Source of the DNA: Phoronis australis
Taxonomy: Eukaryota; Phoronida; Phoronidae
Direction: 5' to 3'
Length of the DNA: 64,000 nt
NCBI GenBank assembly: GCA_002633005.1
Contig: NMRA01000612.1
Location: 66,733 to 130,732, forward strand
A program made the translations under genes and the position numbers. Below, one piece after another: positions 12,349-23,713 of the stretch (position 1 is its first letter; every line of letters starts with the position of its first letter). The notes below the pieces were generated by a model that was not told the DNA's origin, did not search any database, and saw only the letters and a list, made by a program, of their open reading frames with translations.

Positions 12349-14676
12349 GTAGGTGGGCAATTAACAGATTTCAAAGTAGTTTTAGCAAGCTTCTTGCTAT
12401 GGGGATGCAGCAGCTTGCGAGGTAAATGTGGCTGTGTTTTTGTAGTTTAATAATTTATTGAAATAATCACAGATACTTAACAGAATGGGTTGCTCTGTTT
12501 GCGTAAAAATCTTTTTACTGGTCCCAGTTGCCGCTGGAGAGCATTGATTTTTAAAAAGCTTACTTTTTATATATTAACAATTTATAGCACATTAAAGCAT
12601 AAATAGATATGAAAACATAAATAAATCACAAGTGAAATTTAAAAACTGAAGTGATGGCAAGTGACACATGACAAAAATATCTGAAACATGACAGGAGATA
12701 TATGATGTTCAAACGATTTTCAACTGGGCTTTTCAGGGCTTGGAGAAAATAAATGTAATTGTTGGATCTTTAGGGAAAAGGTGACAGTTTGCTTGGTCTT
12801 TGTGCTTCCTATTTTGGTGTAAATGCTGTTTTGTAACAAGAAGTTGTAGTTGTGCCACGGATTGTAACAGAAACGAATGGTGTCACACGAACAATAGTGG
12901 TTGTATTTATCATGCTATGAACAGTCCCACTAAATAAGATTGATCCTAACCCCGGTCGTCAAGGTAAACGGTGGGGTATGGAAAATTGAACTAGACCGTA
13001 TTTATCCACCTTGGCTGAGTCGCGCTCGGCTCGCGATCAAAGGGATGCCGCCAAGCTGCTCTCTTCATCGAGTCACGAGCAAGGATAATTGGCTTTGCTC
13101 ATGCGGATATGATCAGCTGATTACAATCTACCTAGCAGACTGTACTTTTTATGGAGAGAGTTACAAGTAGTTTTTACTGTAATATTTGAAAAGAGGAGCG
13201 AAAACAAATATGAGTACAACTTTGAATTTTTCAAATCGGCCCAGGATAAGAGATTTTGCAACACAGCAACACTCACGATTACTTTCATTCGGCGCGCACT
13301 AATACAAAAATATAGGACCCAAGTTATTTAGATTTTGGAACACATGCATTGCAATATTCAAAATACGTTTATTATGAATCTTACAAGCTGTAAAACGACG
13401 TTGTTAATTTCATTGTGTTCATTCATTGTCATCCGTCAAATCGGCAATTTCCGAGATGTGATCTGCGGCGTGCGCGTATGTGTACAAAACACGTGATTGT
13501 TATGTTCCTGAAGTACGAAAATTAAGAAACTTTAGCATGCCGTTATTATTGACAGGGACACGATAAAACGAATTTGGATTTTGACTATAGTCTTGATACA
13601 GCGAGCTGGCTGACCACTGCGTCAGTGTCTCCGTTAGACCCAGAAATTTCACACAGCCCGGGTAGTTCACTTCGTCCCCAACATGTAGATCGAGCCTTGG
13701 ACTATTAATACTCCACGGTAGAGCTAACGACCGTCGGCCTGTGCACACAAAATCTGTGAGTAAACCAGCACTCACCTTGCACGTTGCAGCCGTTTAAATG
13801 AAAAAACAATCTAGTAAACGCCATTTTCCTGCATAATCCTCCGCCTTTTGTAACAAAAAAGTCTATCGTCGATGACCCACACACGCACGCTCCGGCACTC
13901 ACTCTCATACGCATACGAACTTCAAAACAAACGTCACGTGACAACAACATGTGTGTTCATCCAGAGATTTTTCTCGTGTTCTGGGGTACGATGTAGCGCA
14001 GATTTGCACTTAATCGCAATTAATCTGGACTCCACATGAACTTTAAAAATTGTAGAACATAAGGAAGATTTCAGGTAATTTGTTGAGTCGAAACTATATT
14101 TTTATTCAAGAGTTCAAGTTTTCCTGTTGACGATGGCGATTCAGCGATGCATTAGTCGGCAAGTTTTCGCCCTGTGATGAGCACAATTTTTTGAAAAATT
14201 ATCGTAATTTAACAACGGAAGTTCATAGCAATGCACCACAATTTTGTAGAAAGACTGTCATAGGCTAAAAATACGTCACAGAGCGTAAATTTTATGAATC
14301 CTAGCTTCCGATTTTACCCGTTTGGGAAACCGGCTTTCAATTGCCGTAGGCTACAATAAGAATCCCCTCCCCGTGAAACGGAATTTTTCTAAGCATTTGT
14401 TAGAGCCAATACAGTGTACAGCTTTCCACCAAGGCTAGGTGATGCTAGGACATTATTCTTTGTTGCATTAGTAACTGGTCTTGGCTAATTATCATTTTAT
14501 GGCCTGGTCATCCATTCAGGCAAAAGTAGTTCTAGAGGTGGCTTATCAGCCAATTATTCACGCATGCTGACTCACAATAGAAGCCTGATAAGAGTGAAGG
14601 TGGATAAATGCAGTGTTCCTACAGTTTCTTGTAGTGGATGTGTTCACGACATGTTCAGTAACGCATGCTCTTCCAG
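12349..14676 (+). other. Intron E10-E11 with an inserted repeat
   Basis: The 2.3 kb intron changes character at about 12930-14440, where CpG and GC rise above the surrounding AT-rich intron. That stretch is related to sequence at about 60.2-60.4 kb and is described separately. No exon was recognised. The acceptor is CTCTTCCAG ending at 14676. Confidence 0.65.
12930..14440. repeat. Dispersed repeat inserted in myosin intron
   Basis: The core at 13720-13870 aligns by eye with 60215-60385: GAGC/CAACGACCG, CTCACCTTGC-CGTT, a GTCGTTTAA-like stretch, AACAATC-A-TAAACG-CATTTTC and GGCCTTTTG blocks occur in the same order and strand. A pair of CAGCTTT-CACCAAG-CTA sequences (about 14420 and 60826) may extend it. 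The ends of this copy are not defined. No open reading frame with known domains was seen; it is probably a non-autonomous element. Confidence 0.6.
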
Positions 14677-14853
14677 CCCATGGGTATCTTGTCCATCCTT
14701 GAAGAAGAGTGTATTGTGCCCAAGGCCACAGATCAGACCTTCAAAGAGAAGCTCTACTCTAACCACCTTGGGAAATCGCCTAACTTTGGCAAACCGAAGC
14801 CGCAAAAGGGTGGAGTTGAAGCTCATTTTGGTCTCAAGCACTACGCTGGAACT
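14677..14853 (+). CDS. Mhc: MHC exon E11: lower 50K actin-binding helix-loop-helix
   Basis: 177 bp, phase 0 to 0: [20 protein letters not shown], a [13 protein letters not shown] stretch, a lysine-rich GKPKPQKGG loop and [10 protein letters not shown]. In this family it forms part of the primary actin interface. Donor GTATGT. Confidence 0.95.
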
Positions 14854-15406
14854 GTATGTATCATGATATTTATTATTTTATTTAATTATTTATTATTTTT
14901 TAATGTGAAAAATACACCCGGTCAGCCTTCCTTCAGTTATTACCCACGTGTGTTCCTGGACTTTTTCACTGTTCTTAATATATGTGCCATGTTACATTTA
15001 CCGATAACTTGTTTCTCAAACATTGTAAGATATCTTTACTTGAACATCATATGATTGTATAGTATTTCACTAATCTGTGTTCTGGTTTATTCTTTTAGGT
15101 AACCTCTTCACCTTGCCCCAAGTTCTGATTCCCTGTGCAGTCTAGCCCAATTTAGTAAACATGCTATTTAAAATGAGTTTCATATCTAGAACCCACTACA
15201 ACTTTTATCGAAGCATTCAAATTTCACACTATTTTTACAGAAACGTTTCAAAAACTCAATGAAAATTCAATGTCTGGCATATTTGCTTATTGATACATTT
15301 AAGCTAGGACCAATATCACTCCCAGATTTAAGCAATTGTGATAGGCTGTTGTTGTTTGTGTGTGTTTTTAGTTTCATTCTGGTTTTAACTATATCCATGA
15401 TCCCAG

Positions 15407-15524
15407 GTACAATACAATATCTCTGGTTGGCTAGAAAAGAACAAGGACCCTATTAACGACTCTGTTGTCCGGTGTCTCTCAGCCAGTAAAGAGGCATTAG
15501 TGCAACTCCTTTTTACAAACCCTG
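15407..15524 (+). CDS. Mhc: MHC exon E12a: strut segment, alternative a of five
   Basis: 118 bp, phase 0 to 1: [20 protein letters not shown] then [19 protein letters not shown]. The KDPIN stretch corresponds to the strut linking upper and lower 50K domains, and the following helix leads to loop 2. Acceptor ATCCCAG, donor GTAATT. Five exons of exactly 118 bp and the same phases lie in tandem. Confidence 0.95.
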
Positions 15525-16069
15525 GTAATTATACAGACTGCAGTAGTAGATAGGCTAACCCCTTTCCTACTAGGCTAACCCCCTTTCCATGCAAACCTCT
15601 CGTAGAATGTGCACATGCTGCTCATGTCGGCTCTCATGCTTTTAAACTTGCAAAATGGTTGACATTTTATTGAACTATAATGTTGGTTCATCATCTTCAC
15701 AAACTCCTGTTTTGTCTATTAATATACTGTGTGGAGCTTTTTGTTATGCAAGTTAACGTTTCTCAGTTCGCAACTACTTTATGGACAAAATGGAGATCAT
15801 TAATCGTTTCTGGAGCTCTACTAGTCACAAACACTCTGAAGTTCGGGATTTTAGTTGTCCTCATCGCTGTATGGAGTTTCCAAAACTGAAAACATGAGCA
15901 GCTAGCTGCAGTTGTAGTTTACCAGTCAGTAAAGCAATCTACGGCCAGCTGGTGTTAATGGTAGGTGTGTCCTCCTCACTGTGTCCTCTTTACTTTCACT
16001 CAAGTCTTATAATGTCATATTCTTACAGATGTTGCTCCACTTGTTTATGGCATAAATGATTAATTCCAG

Positions 16070-16187
16070 GTACCGTACAGTCTCCATGGATGGCTTGAAA
16101 AAAACAAAGATCCCATTAACGAATGTGTCGTGGGTGTTTTGAAGGAGTCCAAGGATCCTTGTGTGGCTTACTTTTTTGGGGCTTCAG
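16070..16187 (+). CDS. Mhc: MHC exon E12b: strut segment, alternative b of five
   Basis: 118 bp, phase 0 to 1: [39 protein letters not shown]. Acceptor ATTCCAG, donor GTATAG. It differs most from the others in its last helix, with cysteines and aromatics (PCVAYFF). Confidence 0.95.
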
Positions 16188-16458
16188 GTATAGATCCCTC
16201 TCTCTAGGAGATCCTCCCGTGAGATTTAGATCAGACCCTGGGTGTTTTCATCTTTTACAGAGTTCCCAGTGAAACGGTGTGGTGTTTCAATACCCCTCTG
16301 TAGAACAGACATCCGCATATTAACATCATCTCACTTTCAGCGAGTTGTGGTGTGTGTTTTGATTAATTGTTTCCTGGTGAATGTGTCCTGAAGAGATTCA
16401 GGTAGTAAATCATGACTTGGTGAGTCAGCAGTACTACATCGTACAAACTCTGTACTAG

Positions 16459-16576
16459 GTAAGCTACAGTGTAGATGGCTGGTTGGAAAAGAACAAAGAC
16501 CCAATCAATGATTGTGTTGTCCAAGTTCTGAAGGAGTCAAAAGATGCTTTGGTTTCAATGTTCTTCGGCACGAAAG
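16459..16576 (+). CDS. Mhc: MHC exon E12c: strut segment, alternative c of five
   Basis: 118 bp, phase 0 to 1: [39 protein letters not shown]. Acceptor TGTACTAG, donor GTATAC. Confidence 0.95.
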
Positions 16577-16807
16577 GTATACAGTGTGATGCATTCATTC
16601 CCTTCCCCACTGGTGTATCTGTGAGTGTCCAACATCTCCATTGTTGCATTGCAGGGACTTGATCATCCCATCTGCTTTTTCACATTCAAGGTTCTCTTGA
16701 TACTAAACACCCAAATTCAAGTGTTGAGAGTTGACCTATGGTGGTGTGTCCCCTTTTTTGTCCTGTCTTGCTCGCCCCAGTGTACTCCTTGTCCTTGTTC
16801 TCCTCAG

Positions 16808-16925
16808 GTGAATTACACCATAACAGGGTGGCTAGAGAAGAACAAAGATCCCATTAATGACTGTGTTGTGTTACTACTGAGAGAGTCCAAAGAGCAGCTA
16901 GTCGCAAGCTTATTTGGAGCCCATG
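16808..16925 (+). CDS. Mhc: MHC exon E12d: strut segment, alternative d of five
   Basis: 118 bp, phase 0 to 1: [39 protein letters not shown]. Acceptor TCTCCTCAG, donor GTACGG. Confidence 0.95.
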
Positions 16926-17262
16926 GTACGGACACAATACGACGGTGTCAACACAGTTGCGGAACTCTTGCTTTGTATTATAGCATCACATACACATTCG
17001 TGTTGAGTAGCTGTTCTAAAGAATTCAATCGACTGGTCTTTGGTTATCAGGAAGGAATGACTTTGGAAGCAGCACTGTTGTTTGGCATGACATCACCTCT
17101 TTTTCAGCCCACCAGATGAAATATGTGTTCACCACATGTGTGATCTGTACTTGTGTGTTATTGTGTCTTCCACGTTTTGTGACCACACCACTGTCACTTC
17201 TGTGTCTGCGTGTGTGTTTTACATTACGATGCATGTTTACCTTTACCTGTTGTTATCCCTAG

Positions 17263-17380
17263 GTCCAATATTTTGTCACAGGATGGCTTGATAAGAACAA
17301 AGACCCAATCAATGACATTGTAGTGACAATTTTAGCGGAATCAAAGGATGCATTGGTTCAAAAACTGTTCCAACGACCAG
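17263..17380 (+). CDS. Mhc: MHC exon E12e: strut segment, alternative e of five
   Basis: 118 bp, phase 0 to 1: [39 protein letters not shown]. It has GWLD where the other four have GWLE. Acceptor TCCCTAG, donor GTCTTG (weaker than the others). Confidence 0.94.
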
Positions 17381-18741
17381 GTCTTGTACATTTTCAATTT
17401 CAATGCTACCACTGCTGGATGGCTTGATGAACGTGATTGGCTCAGTATTAATCAAGTGCTTTTCTATGTTGAACAGAAACAAATCTTGATACTTATAGAA
17501 TGTTGGTGGCTGTTTTTGCTGCTACGAATGCCCAGGCAATATCTTTTGATTGGTCAAACAATCTTAACATGTAGAGATTGTAAACCATTGCGTTTGTTCC
17601 AATGTCATCACTGTGCATGCTGCCGCCATTAATTTTCTGTCTACTTGTTTGTTGTTCTTCTACAAGAATTTGGAGTTCAGCCGAGCTTTGCTTCATACAA
17701 TTCGTACAATATCCACATGTCTACTGAAGTTCAAACTGTGTATTGTGTGTGGTTGCATGTTTGTCCACAGAGTCTCTTTGTTCTGAGATTCTGATGCTTT
17801 GCAAGTAAGTAATGCCTACAGTATGGCAAGCTGTGTATATGACATGTTCTGGGTTGGAGCTAAGGCACTCTGGCAGCTGTCTGCCTTGTATGAGCTACTG
17901 TACACCTGACAGGTAACTAGTAGTAATAGTTCACTAGACTAGACACTGCTTGCACCATAGTATTATCTGCTATTCATGGATTGCTGTTTTGTATGAATCA
18001 TTGTGCAATAGCTCATTATTTAAATCTTACTACACATTGCTCTTACTGCTGTTACTCAATTAAAGGTTGTGCTTGGTCATGCGTGCTTTTGAAATTATGA
18101 ACGTTGTTTTTAAATGTTTATTTCAAAAATAGAATGTGCTATAATTGGGGTTCAGCCCTGACAGGGATAGAAATATTGTCATGGAATGATGTCACTTAGC
18201 AACGAACAATTGAACTTACTGATAACCAGTTGCAAACTCATTTGATCAACATTAAACATTAAATTAAGCATTTTTCCTTACTTAAGCTATGTTAGATGGT
18301 TCTTGGTACCAGACTTTATTTCATCTCCTACTTTTGTAACACTTGGAGAAGAAATGTAATTTGACTCTTATGTTGATTAATTCCGATGCAGCATTAAGTA
18401 GGTTGAGCCAAAGTCGCACACTTAAAGTAAGCCAGTTATTGGTAGTGAATCTTAAAGCTGAAGTAATCAGTAAACTTCATTTGGTCCACATATTTTCGAA
18501 TGCTAACTAACCATGGTAAAGAACTGGGCAAAAAAGGTTGCCATCCTAAAACGTGAACAAAAACAATGGTTTTCAAAAGATAGCTCTGGCTGCGTGGAAC
18601 TTTAATGAAAATTATGTGGTTGTTAAATAGGTTGGGTAAATGGTTGGAAAGTGTGTAAAATGTGTCTTAAATTGACCAAGTATCCCAAACTAGTCTTTTG
18701 TAATGGAGAATATGTATCATATTGTTGACTGGCCATTGCAG
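17381..18741 (+). other. Intron E12e-E13, with a possible decayed sixth strut exon
   Basis: AT-rich intron. At 17417-17428 it repeats the 12 bases encoding GWLD of E12e, followed by a diverged -RDWLSIN- reading that can be aligned with KNKDPIN, but no intact exon ends. No other feature seen. Acceptor CCATTGCAG ending at 18741. Confidence 0.5.
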
Positions 18742-18818
18742 ATGATGATGCTGCCCAGTCTACTGGTAAGAAGAAGAAGAAGTCTGGTGCTTTCCAGACT
18801 ATCTCAGCCGTCCACAGG
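18742..18818 (+). CDS. Mhc: MHC exon E13: loop 2
   Basis: 77 bp, phase 1 to 0: DDDAAQSTGKKKKKSG then AFQTISAVHR. The acidic then polylysine stretch is loop 2, which makes the weak electrostatic contact with actin and is the classical 50K/20K protease site. Single copy, so loop 2 is invariant apart from the residue junction with E12. Donor GTAAGT. Confidence 0.95.
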
Positions 18819-19405
18819 GTAAGTTGTATAGTGCATAACAGTCAAGTCTTGTGGTCACTTTCGATTCACATTAAGTCATCTCAAGCACAACATATTGTAT
18901 TATTGTGTTATGTTCATTGTATTTGTACACGAGTCATTTCTCAAGAATATGCAAGTTCTTAACTATATGTGCTGTATCTGTAGTCCACTGTTGCTGGTTT
19001 CACTGAAAGATTTACAACCTATTTCAGTTTTAAATCTAATTGTCGCCAGTGACAACTGTTTAGTTACAATTTTTCCAGAGATTTAATCAAGTTTAAAGAA
19101 ACTTTTTTAAGTTCAGAAATGAAGCATTGACGTAATTTTCAGTTATGACACAAGTTCAAAAGGTCGTAAAGCTACTCCGTTTTAGTGAGCCTGCTATTAT
19201 TACCAAAATCTTGTCAATTCATAAGTTAGAGCACATCTACCAATAATTATGCAAGAACTAATGGACGTCATTGACAACCGTCTTGTCATTCCACTTTACA
19301 ATGTTTTGTAAATTAGCTTGTAGAAAATTAAAGTAGGAAGAAACGTTGATGGTAATCCTAAGTAACCACTGGCTAATATTATCCATTGCAATCTTACCTA
19401 TCCAG

Positions 19406-19493
19406 GAATCCTTGAAGAAATTGATGCTTAATTTAAATGCAACACAACCACATTTTGTTCGCTGCATCATTCCAAATGAAAACAAACAACCAG
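19406..19493 (+). CDS. Mhc: MHC exon E14a: W-helix/transducer segment, alternative a of four
   Basis: 88 bp, phase 0 to 1: [29 protein letters not shown]. Acceptor CTATCCAG, donor GTTTGT. Codon third positions are AT-rich (9 of 29 G/C by my count), unlike E14d. Confidence 0.95.
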
Positions 19494-19838
19494 GTTTGTA
19501 AAGTATCATGGGGCTGCAGTACTTTAATCCAAAATTTTAAGATTCGTCTGATGCCATTACTTTTTGCTGGTGTCAGCATATTTGGTTTTTAAATCATGAA
19601 CGCTGTGGCATGAATGGTGACAAATCAAATTGAGAATCTTGAAGTTCTGGAAACTGTCTTGGTGCAGCCAGGGTGCTTAAATTGGCGGAGTAACATCTTT
19701 AGGTTTTGGTTTGACAACCGCTAGAGTTCCACACTCATAACCAACTCTGCACACTTTGTTCATTTCTACTGTTTCTTATGATTTCTTTACTGTTAACAGT
19801 GTCTGACTAACTCTTCTCTTTTCGCCTCTGGCCAACAG

Positions 19839-19926
19839 GAGTCACTGAGCAAACTGATGCACAATCTTTACACCACGTGCCCTCATTTCATTCGTTGCAT
19901 TATTCCCAATGAGAACAAGAGAGCAG
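19839..19926 (+). CDS. Mhc: MHC exon E14b: W-helix/transducer segment, alternative b of four
   Basis: 88 bp, phase 0 to 1: [29 protein letters not shown]. Acceptor GCCAACAG, donor GTAAAT. FIRC replaces FVRC, and KRA replaces the usual KQP. Confidence 0.95.
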
Positions 19927-20514
19927 GTAAATGTGTTACACCCCCAATGGTCATGGTATTACCCGTCCGAGCGTGATACAACACCCCCATTACCATCCTC
20001 TGAAGAATGTGCCGCCAACCGTTGTTGTCCCCTTACCCATCTGCTGTTGCCTTGGTTGAGCACAGCTCTGTGTGTTTCACAGTGGAAGTAATAACGACTT
20101 TATTGACATCATTGTTATGACTCCAGGTGTGCAATACTTATTGAACCAGTTGTTTTGGCGACCACTGATTTGCTTGGTGTATGAATCCATTCAACAAAAG
20201 TGTGTTGTTTTGCCAGAAGAACCACCACTAAAACATGCTCAGGGAATGCCTGGTATTATCAAGTTGGATACAAACTGAAAAGGCTTGATCACTGTCTCCT
20301 CTGACTCTTCTCTGTGTATGACAACTCGCATGTTTTATGGCTCTCTATCTGGTAATGACACTACTTTGATATGTATCATAACTGTACTATGCAACCAGTA
20401 CAAGAGCTCTACTATGCTGAGTGCATGGTTTCTATATTTGCCTATTCAGGTGATCCGCATGGTTATCTCATTGTGTGCCTATTCCCAGGCCCTCTTTCAA
20501 TTGTGTGTTTGCAG

Positions 20515-20602
20515 GAATCCCTCCATAAACTGATGATAACCTTACAAAGCACCATGCCTCACTTTGTCCGTTGCATTATCCCCAATGAACACAAACAACC
20601 AG
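20515..20602 (+). CDS. Mhc: MHC exon E14c: W-helix/transducer segment, alternative c of four
   Basis: 88 bp, phase 0 to 1: [29 protein letters not shown]. Acceptor TTTGCAG, donor GTAACC. Confidence 0.95.
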
Positions 20603-21062
20603 GTAACCACGAGTGAACACACCACTGCATGGTGATAGCTGGTGAAGCACCAGTATGCTGCTACTAAGTCTGTTGGTGCCTTGTTTGTGCCTCCACAAAT
20701 CAATAGCTGCTGGTGTCCAGAATTACCTGCCCGCATTCAACTGCACAAGGGAGAGGTTGCTCCAGAAAGGCAGAGTGATAGCTGTGTTCACAGTGTAGGA
20801 ATGGGTGGTCATCTCATGGCCCCTCACAAACCTGTCGCCGGGCTCTGTCTATTGATGACTGGTGGTAGATAATGGATTTGTGGCTTACATGACATTCCAT
20901 ACCATGAAGACCAGTCACCATTGTTTCCTGGATATGGTCACTACAACTGACCAATACAAATGACCACGAGCTTCAACTATTCCCATCAAGTGATCACCTT
21001 TTCTACTAATTTCACTGACTGTGTGTTTCCTTTTTCATGCATGGTGTGTGTGTGTCTTCTAG

Positions 21063-21150
21063 GAGAGTCTCTGGAAGCTGATGACCACATTGAGGGCGAC
21101 ATGTCCCCACTTTGTCAGGTGCATCATTCCCAATGAGAACAAAGCTCCAG
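21063..21150 (+). CDS. Mhc: MHC exon E14d: W-helix/transducer segment, alternative d of four
   Basis: 88 bp, phase 0 to 1: [29 protein letters not shown]. Acceptor TCTTCTAG, donor GTGATG. Third positions are G/C-rich (19 of 29 by my count), suggesting a strongly expressed variant. Confidence 0.95.
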
Positions 21151-21891
21151 GTGATGGTTTAACTAGTCTGCTGTATTCGCTGGTCAAATTTAGAGAAATT
21201 GTGAAAAAATCTGTTGACAGTATATCTTCAATCCAATGACTAATTGGAGTATACCGTATAAAGTATAATTCGAGTTTTTAAAATAAAAATAAATAATGTG
21301 ACACCTTTTAGTTAATTTCCAGCAGTCTGCATGCCAAAAGTCTTGGAAAAGCACCAGAGATTGCATGGTGGCTTCACATGACTACAGTAACAGGGTGCAA
21401 CACTTGATTTCTAACACTAACTGTAGTCTGTTTAGTACCTTTTAACCATGTCACTTATAATAGACTAACCAAAGCTCTGCTATTCAATGTATCAGTTAAG
21501 TGATAAAATGCCCTTAGTTTACTGCTACACATACTGAGATTTGTTTATTTAGATAGTCTTCACAAAATTCCCATTGTACCATACATACATGTAGTTTCCC
21601 TCATATTTTAGTTTACCAAAATGCAGTTTTATTCATTTAATTGTGCATGCTAAATAGCCTACTGTAATAGCTAGATGAGTTAACTATGAAGAAGCAAAAT
21701 AAAAATCTGCAGTCGGCCATTTTAAATTATTTTTTATTGAGTTTTAATTCTTAGATGTTATTGTAGTTACTTGCGCTATTGAGGCTAATGTATTTATTCC
21801 TTTGTCTTTGTTTTTGCTTTATGTTGCTGCCTTCCCAGTCTCTTCTTAGGACTGCTGGTCAACATGTTGTAACTGTTCACCCCACTTGTAG
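21151..21891 (+). other. Intron E14d-E15
   Basis: AT-rich intron, nothing recognisable. Acceptor CCCACTTGTAG ending at 21891. Confidence 0.65.
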
Positions 21892-22009
21892 GTGAGATTG
21901 ACGCGGCATTGGTACTCAACCAGTTGCAGTGCAATGGTGTACTTGAGGGTATCCGTATCTGCCGTAAGGGTTTCCCCAACAGGATGATCTATTCTGAGTT
22001 CAAGCAGAG
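21892..22009 (+). CDS. Mhc: MHC exon E15: SH2/SH1 region
   Basis: 118 bp, phase 1 to 2: [20 protein letters not shown] then [14 protein letters not shown]. The cysteines in QLQC and RIC are the SH2 and SH1 thiols of the helix that kinks during the power stroke. Donor GTGGGT. Confidence 0.95.
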
Positions 22010-22316
22010 GTGGGTGCTGTTTAACTACTATATTTTGTTATGCTCAGTTACTCACTGCGTTTCATAAGGCGGGTTTCTTGCAACATCACGTAAGTCTCCG
22101 TATGATTTTTGCATGTATTACAAGCGATGTACTAGCATTCATTCGCGAGTATATTGTATTGCAGAACGGATTCTGGTCAAAATGTTGAAATATTGTGAAT
22201 GATGAGGTATTGGTACAGTCATGAGCAAGTTTAAGGTTATCATCATTCGTCCATTTTGCACCATGAAAAATGAGGCTTCCCTTGTGACGTAGTTTTCAGC
22301 CTCTGTTGCTTTCTAG

Positions 22317-22356
22317 ATACTCCATTTTGGTGTCCAATGTCATCCTGCTTGTCTGA
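22317..22356 (+). pseudogene. Relic of a duplicated converter exon
   Basis: TTCTAG followed by a 30-base stretch matching the first 30 bases of E16 at 24 positions. The reading starts YSILVSNVILLV and hits TGA at 22354-22356, where E16 continues into its converter. It looks like a failed alternative-converter exon. Confidence 0.6.
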
Positions 22357-22420
22357 CTTAGTGTTTTATATCTGTGACAGTGAGGCTTATCCATGTGTTG
22401 TAATCATCTGTTATTTCCAG

Positions 22421-22760
22421 ATACTCAATTCTGGCTCCCAATGCCATCCCATCTGGCTTCGTTGACGGCAAAGTGGCCTCTGAGAAGGTTCTTGCAGCCC
22501 TCCAGCTTGATGCCAATGAGTACCGCCTGGGTCACACCAAAGTGTTCTTCCGTGCTGGTGTTTTGGGTAACCTTGAAGATATGCGTGACGAGCGTCTGAG
22601 CAAGATCATTTCTCGCTTCCAAGCGTTCATCCGTGGCTACCTGATGCGCAAGGCCTATAAGAAACTGCAAGACCAGCGTGTGGGTCTCTCCGTCATCCAG
22701 CGCAATATTCGCAAGTGGCTCCTCCTCCGCAACTGGCAGTGGTGGAAACTGTACACAAAG
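22421..22760 (+). CDS. Mhc: MHC exon E16: converter and light-chain-binding neck
   Basis: 340 bp, phase 2 to 0. It contains the converter ([17 protein letters not shown] ... [20 protein letters not shown]), the essential light chain IQ ([18 protein letters not shown]) and the regulatory light chain IQ ([20 protein letters not shown]). The converter is a single constitutive exon here, whereas Drosophila varies it. A decayed partial copy of this exon's start lies just upstream (22317-22356). Confidence 0.96.
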
Positions 22761-23713
22761 GTAATTGCCATCAGAATTTTTTGTTTATGTAAAACTTATA
22801 TTCAGTTAGTTTTAACATGGGCTGGTTTAAATTAAACTTACTATAAACCCGCATTCCGTCAAAGAAACAAACTTTTGATTTAGGCCACTTACCACTGTGA
22901 AATTAATCTCAACTTGTTCCGTACTGAGATGAAAAGGGATATTTTTGGGGTTGCAAAGAACTGGTTGTTTGTTATTCCTTTAGACTTTGCTCAGGACATA
23001 AAATGACGCGCTGTGATAAGTAAAGTTGTTGAGCCTGGTCTCGAACAATAACAAACTTTTCGTTCTTCCAAATCCAGAAATCCCCTTCAATAAGAATTGA
23101 GTTGAGAACAATGTTATAAATGTACCAAGATATAAAGTGTTTTTGACAGAAGGTGGATTTATAGGTGCTTTAACTATCTCCACCTGACTAGTATTATTAC
23201 ATATTCTCCTATAGATGTCATGGGTGTGTGTTTATTTGCTTTCTTATCTTGAGGTGGTATGAATCTCATTCTTAACTTTGCATAGCTGAATACACAGCCA
23301 TACCTGAGTTGTGCATATCAGCTCACCTTATCAACATGTAAACATGGTTTTCGCCCTCAAATTGCCTCTTGATAAAACAACCTGATTTGGGTCATAGAGT
23401 GAAGGGGATTCCTGGTCTACTCTCCTGTGGAGCCATGTGTACATAGGACTTTGTTCCGACTGGATTCCTGGCTCTTTTACCGTTAACTTGAATGCTCCTG
23501 CCAGATGATAACAGGCCTATTAAGTAATTGAAACATGCTGACCTGTGACATTGGTGCACTGCTTTGAAACACATGTACAGGTTAATGCCGCCATCCGTTT
23601 GTTGACACTCTCTTTGCTGTGCATGGGAAGAACTGGATTTGTAATTCATTGGCACAATGGACGATATGACAGTGTTCATTTGAGTGTCCCAATCCAAGGA
23701 ATACAACACCACC
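22761..23713 (+). other. Intron after the neck exon; upstream region of exon R1
   Basis: No exon was recognised before 23714. If R1 is a true first exon, its promoter and 5' leader should lie here. TATAAAG at 23131-23137 is the only TATA-like string I noted, and it is too far upstream to be convincing. Confidence 0.4.

Noticed and set aside
17771-17804. Possible microexon between CCACAG and GTAAGT after the strut set
   Set aside because: 34 bases cannot preserve the phase from E12 to E13, and loop 2 is complete without it.
20642-20872. Open frame between W-helix exons c and d
   Set aside because: Not related to the 88-bp exons and not flanked by usable splice sites.
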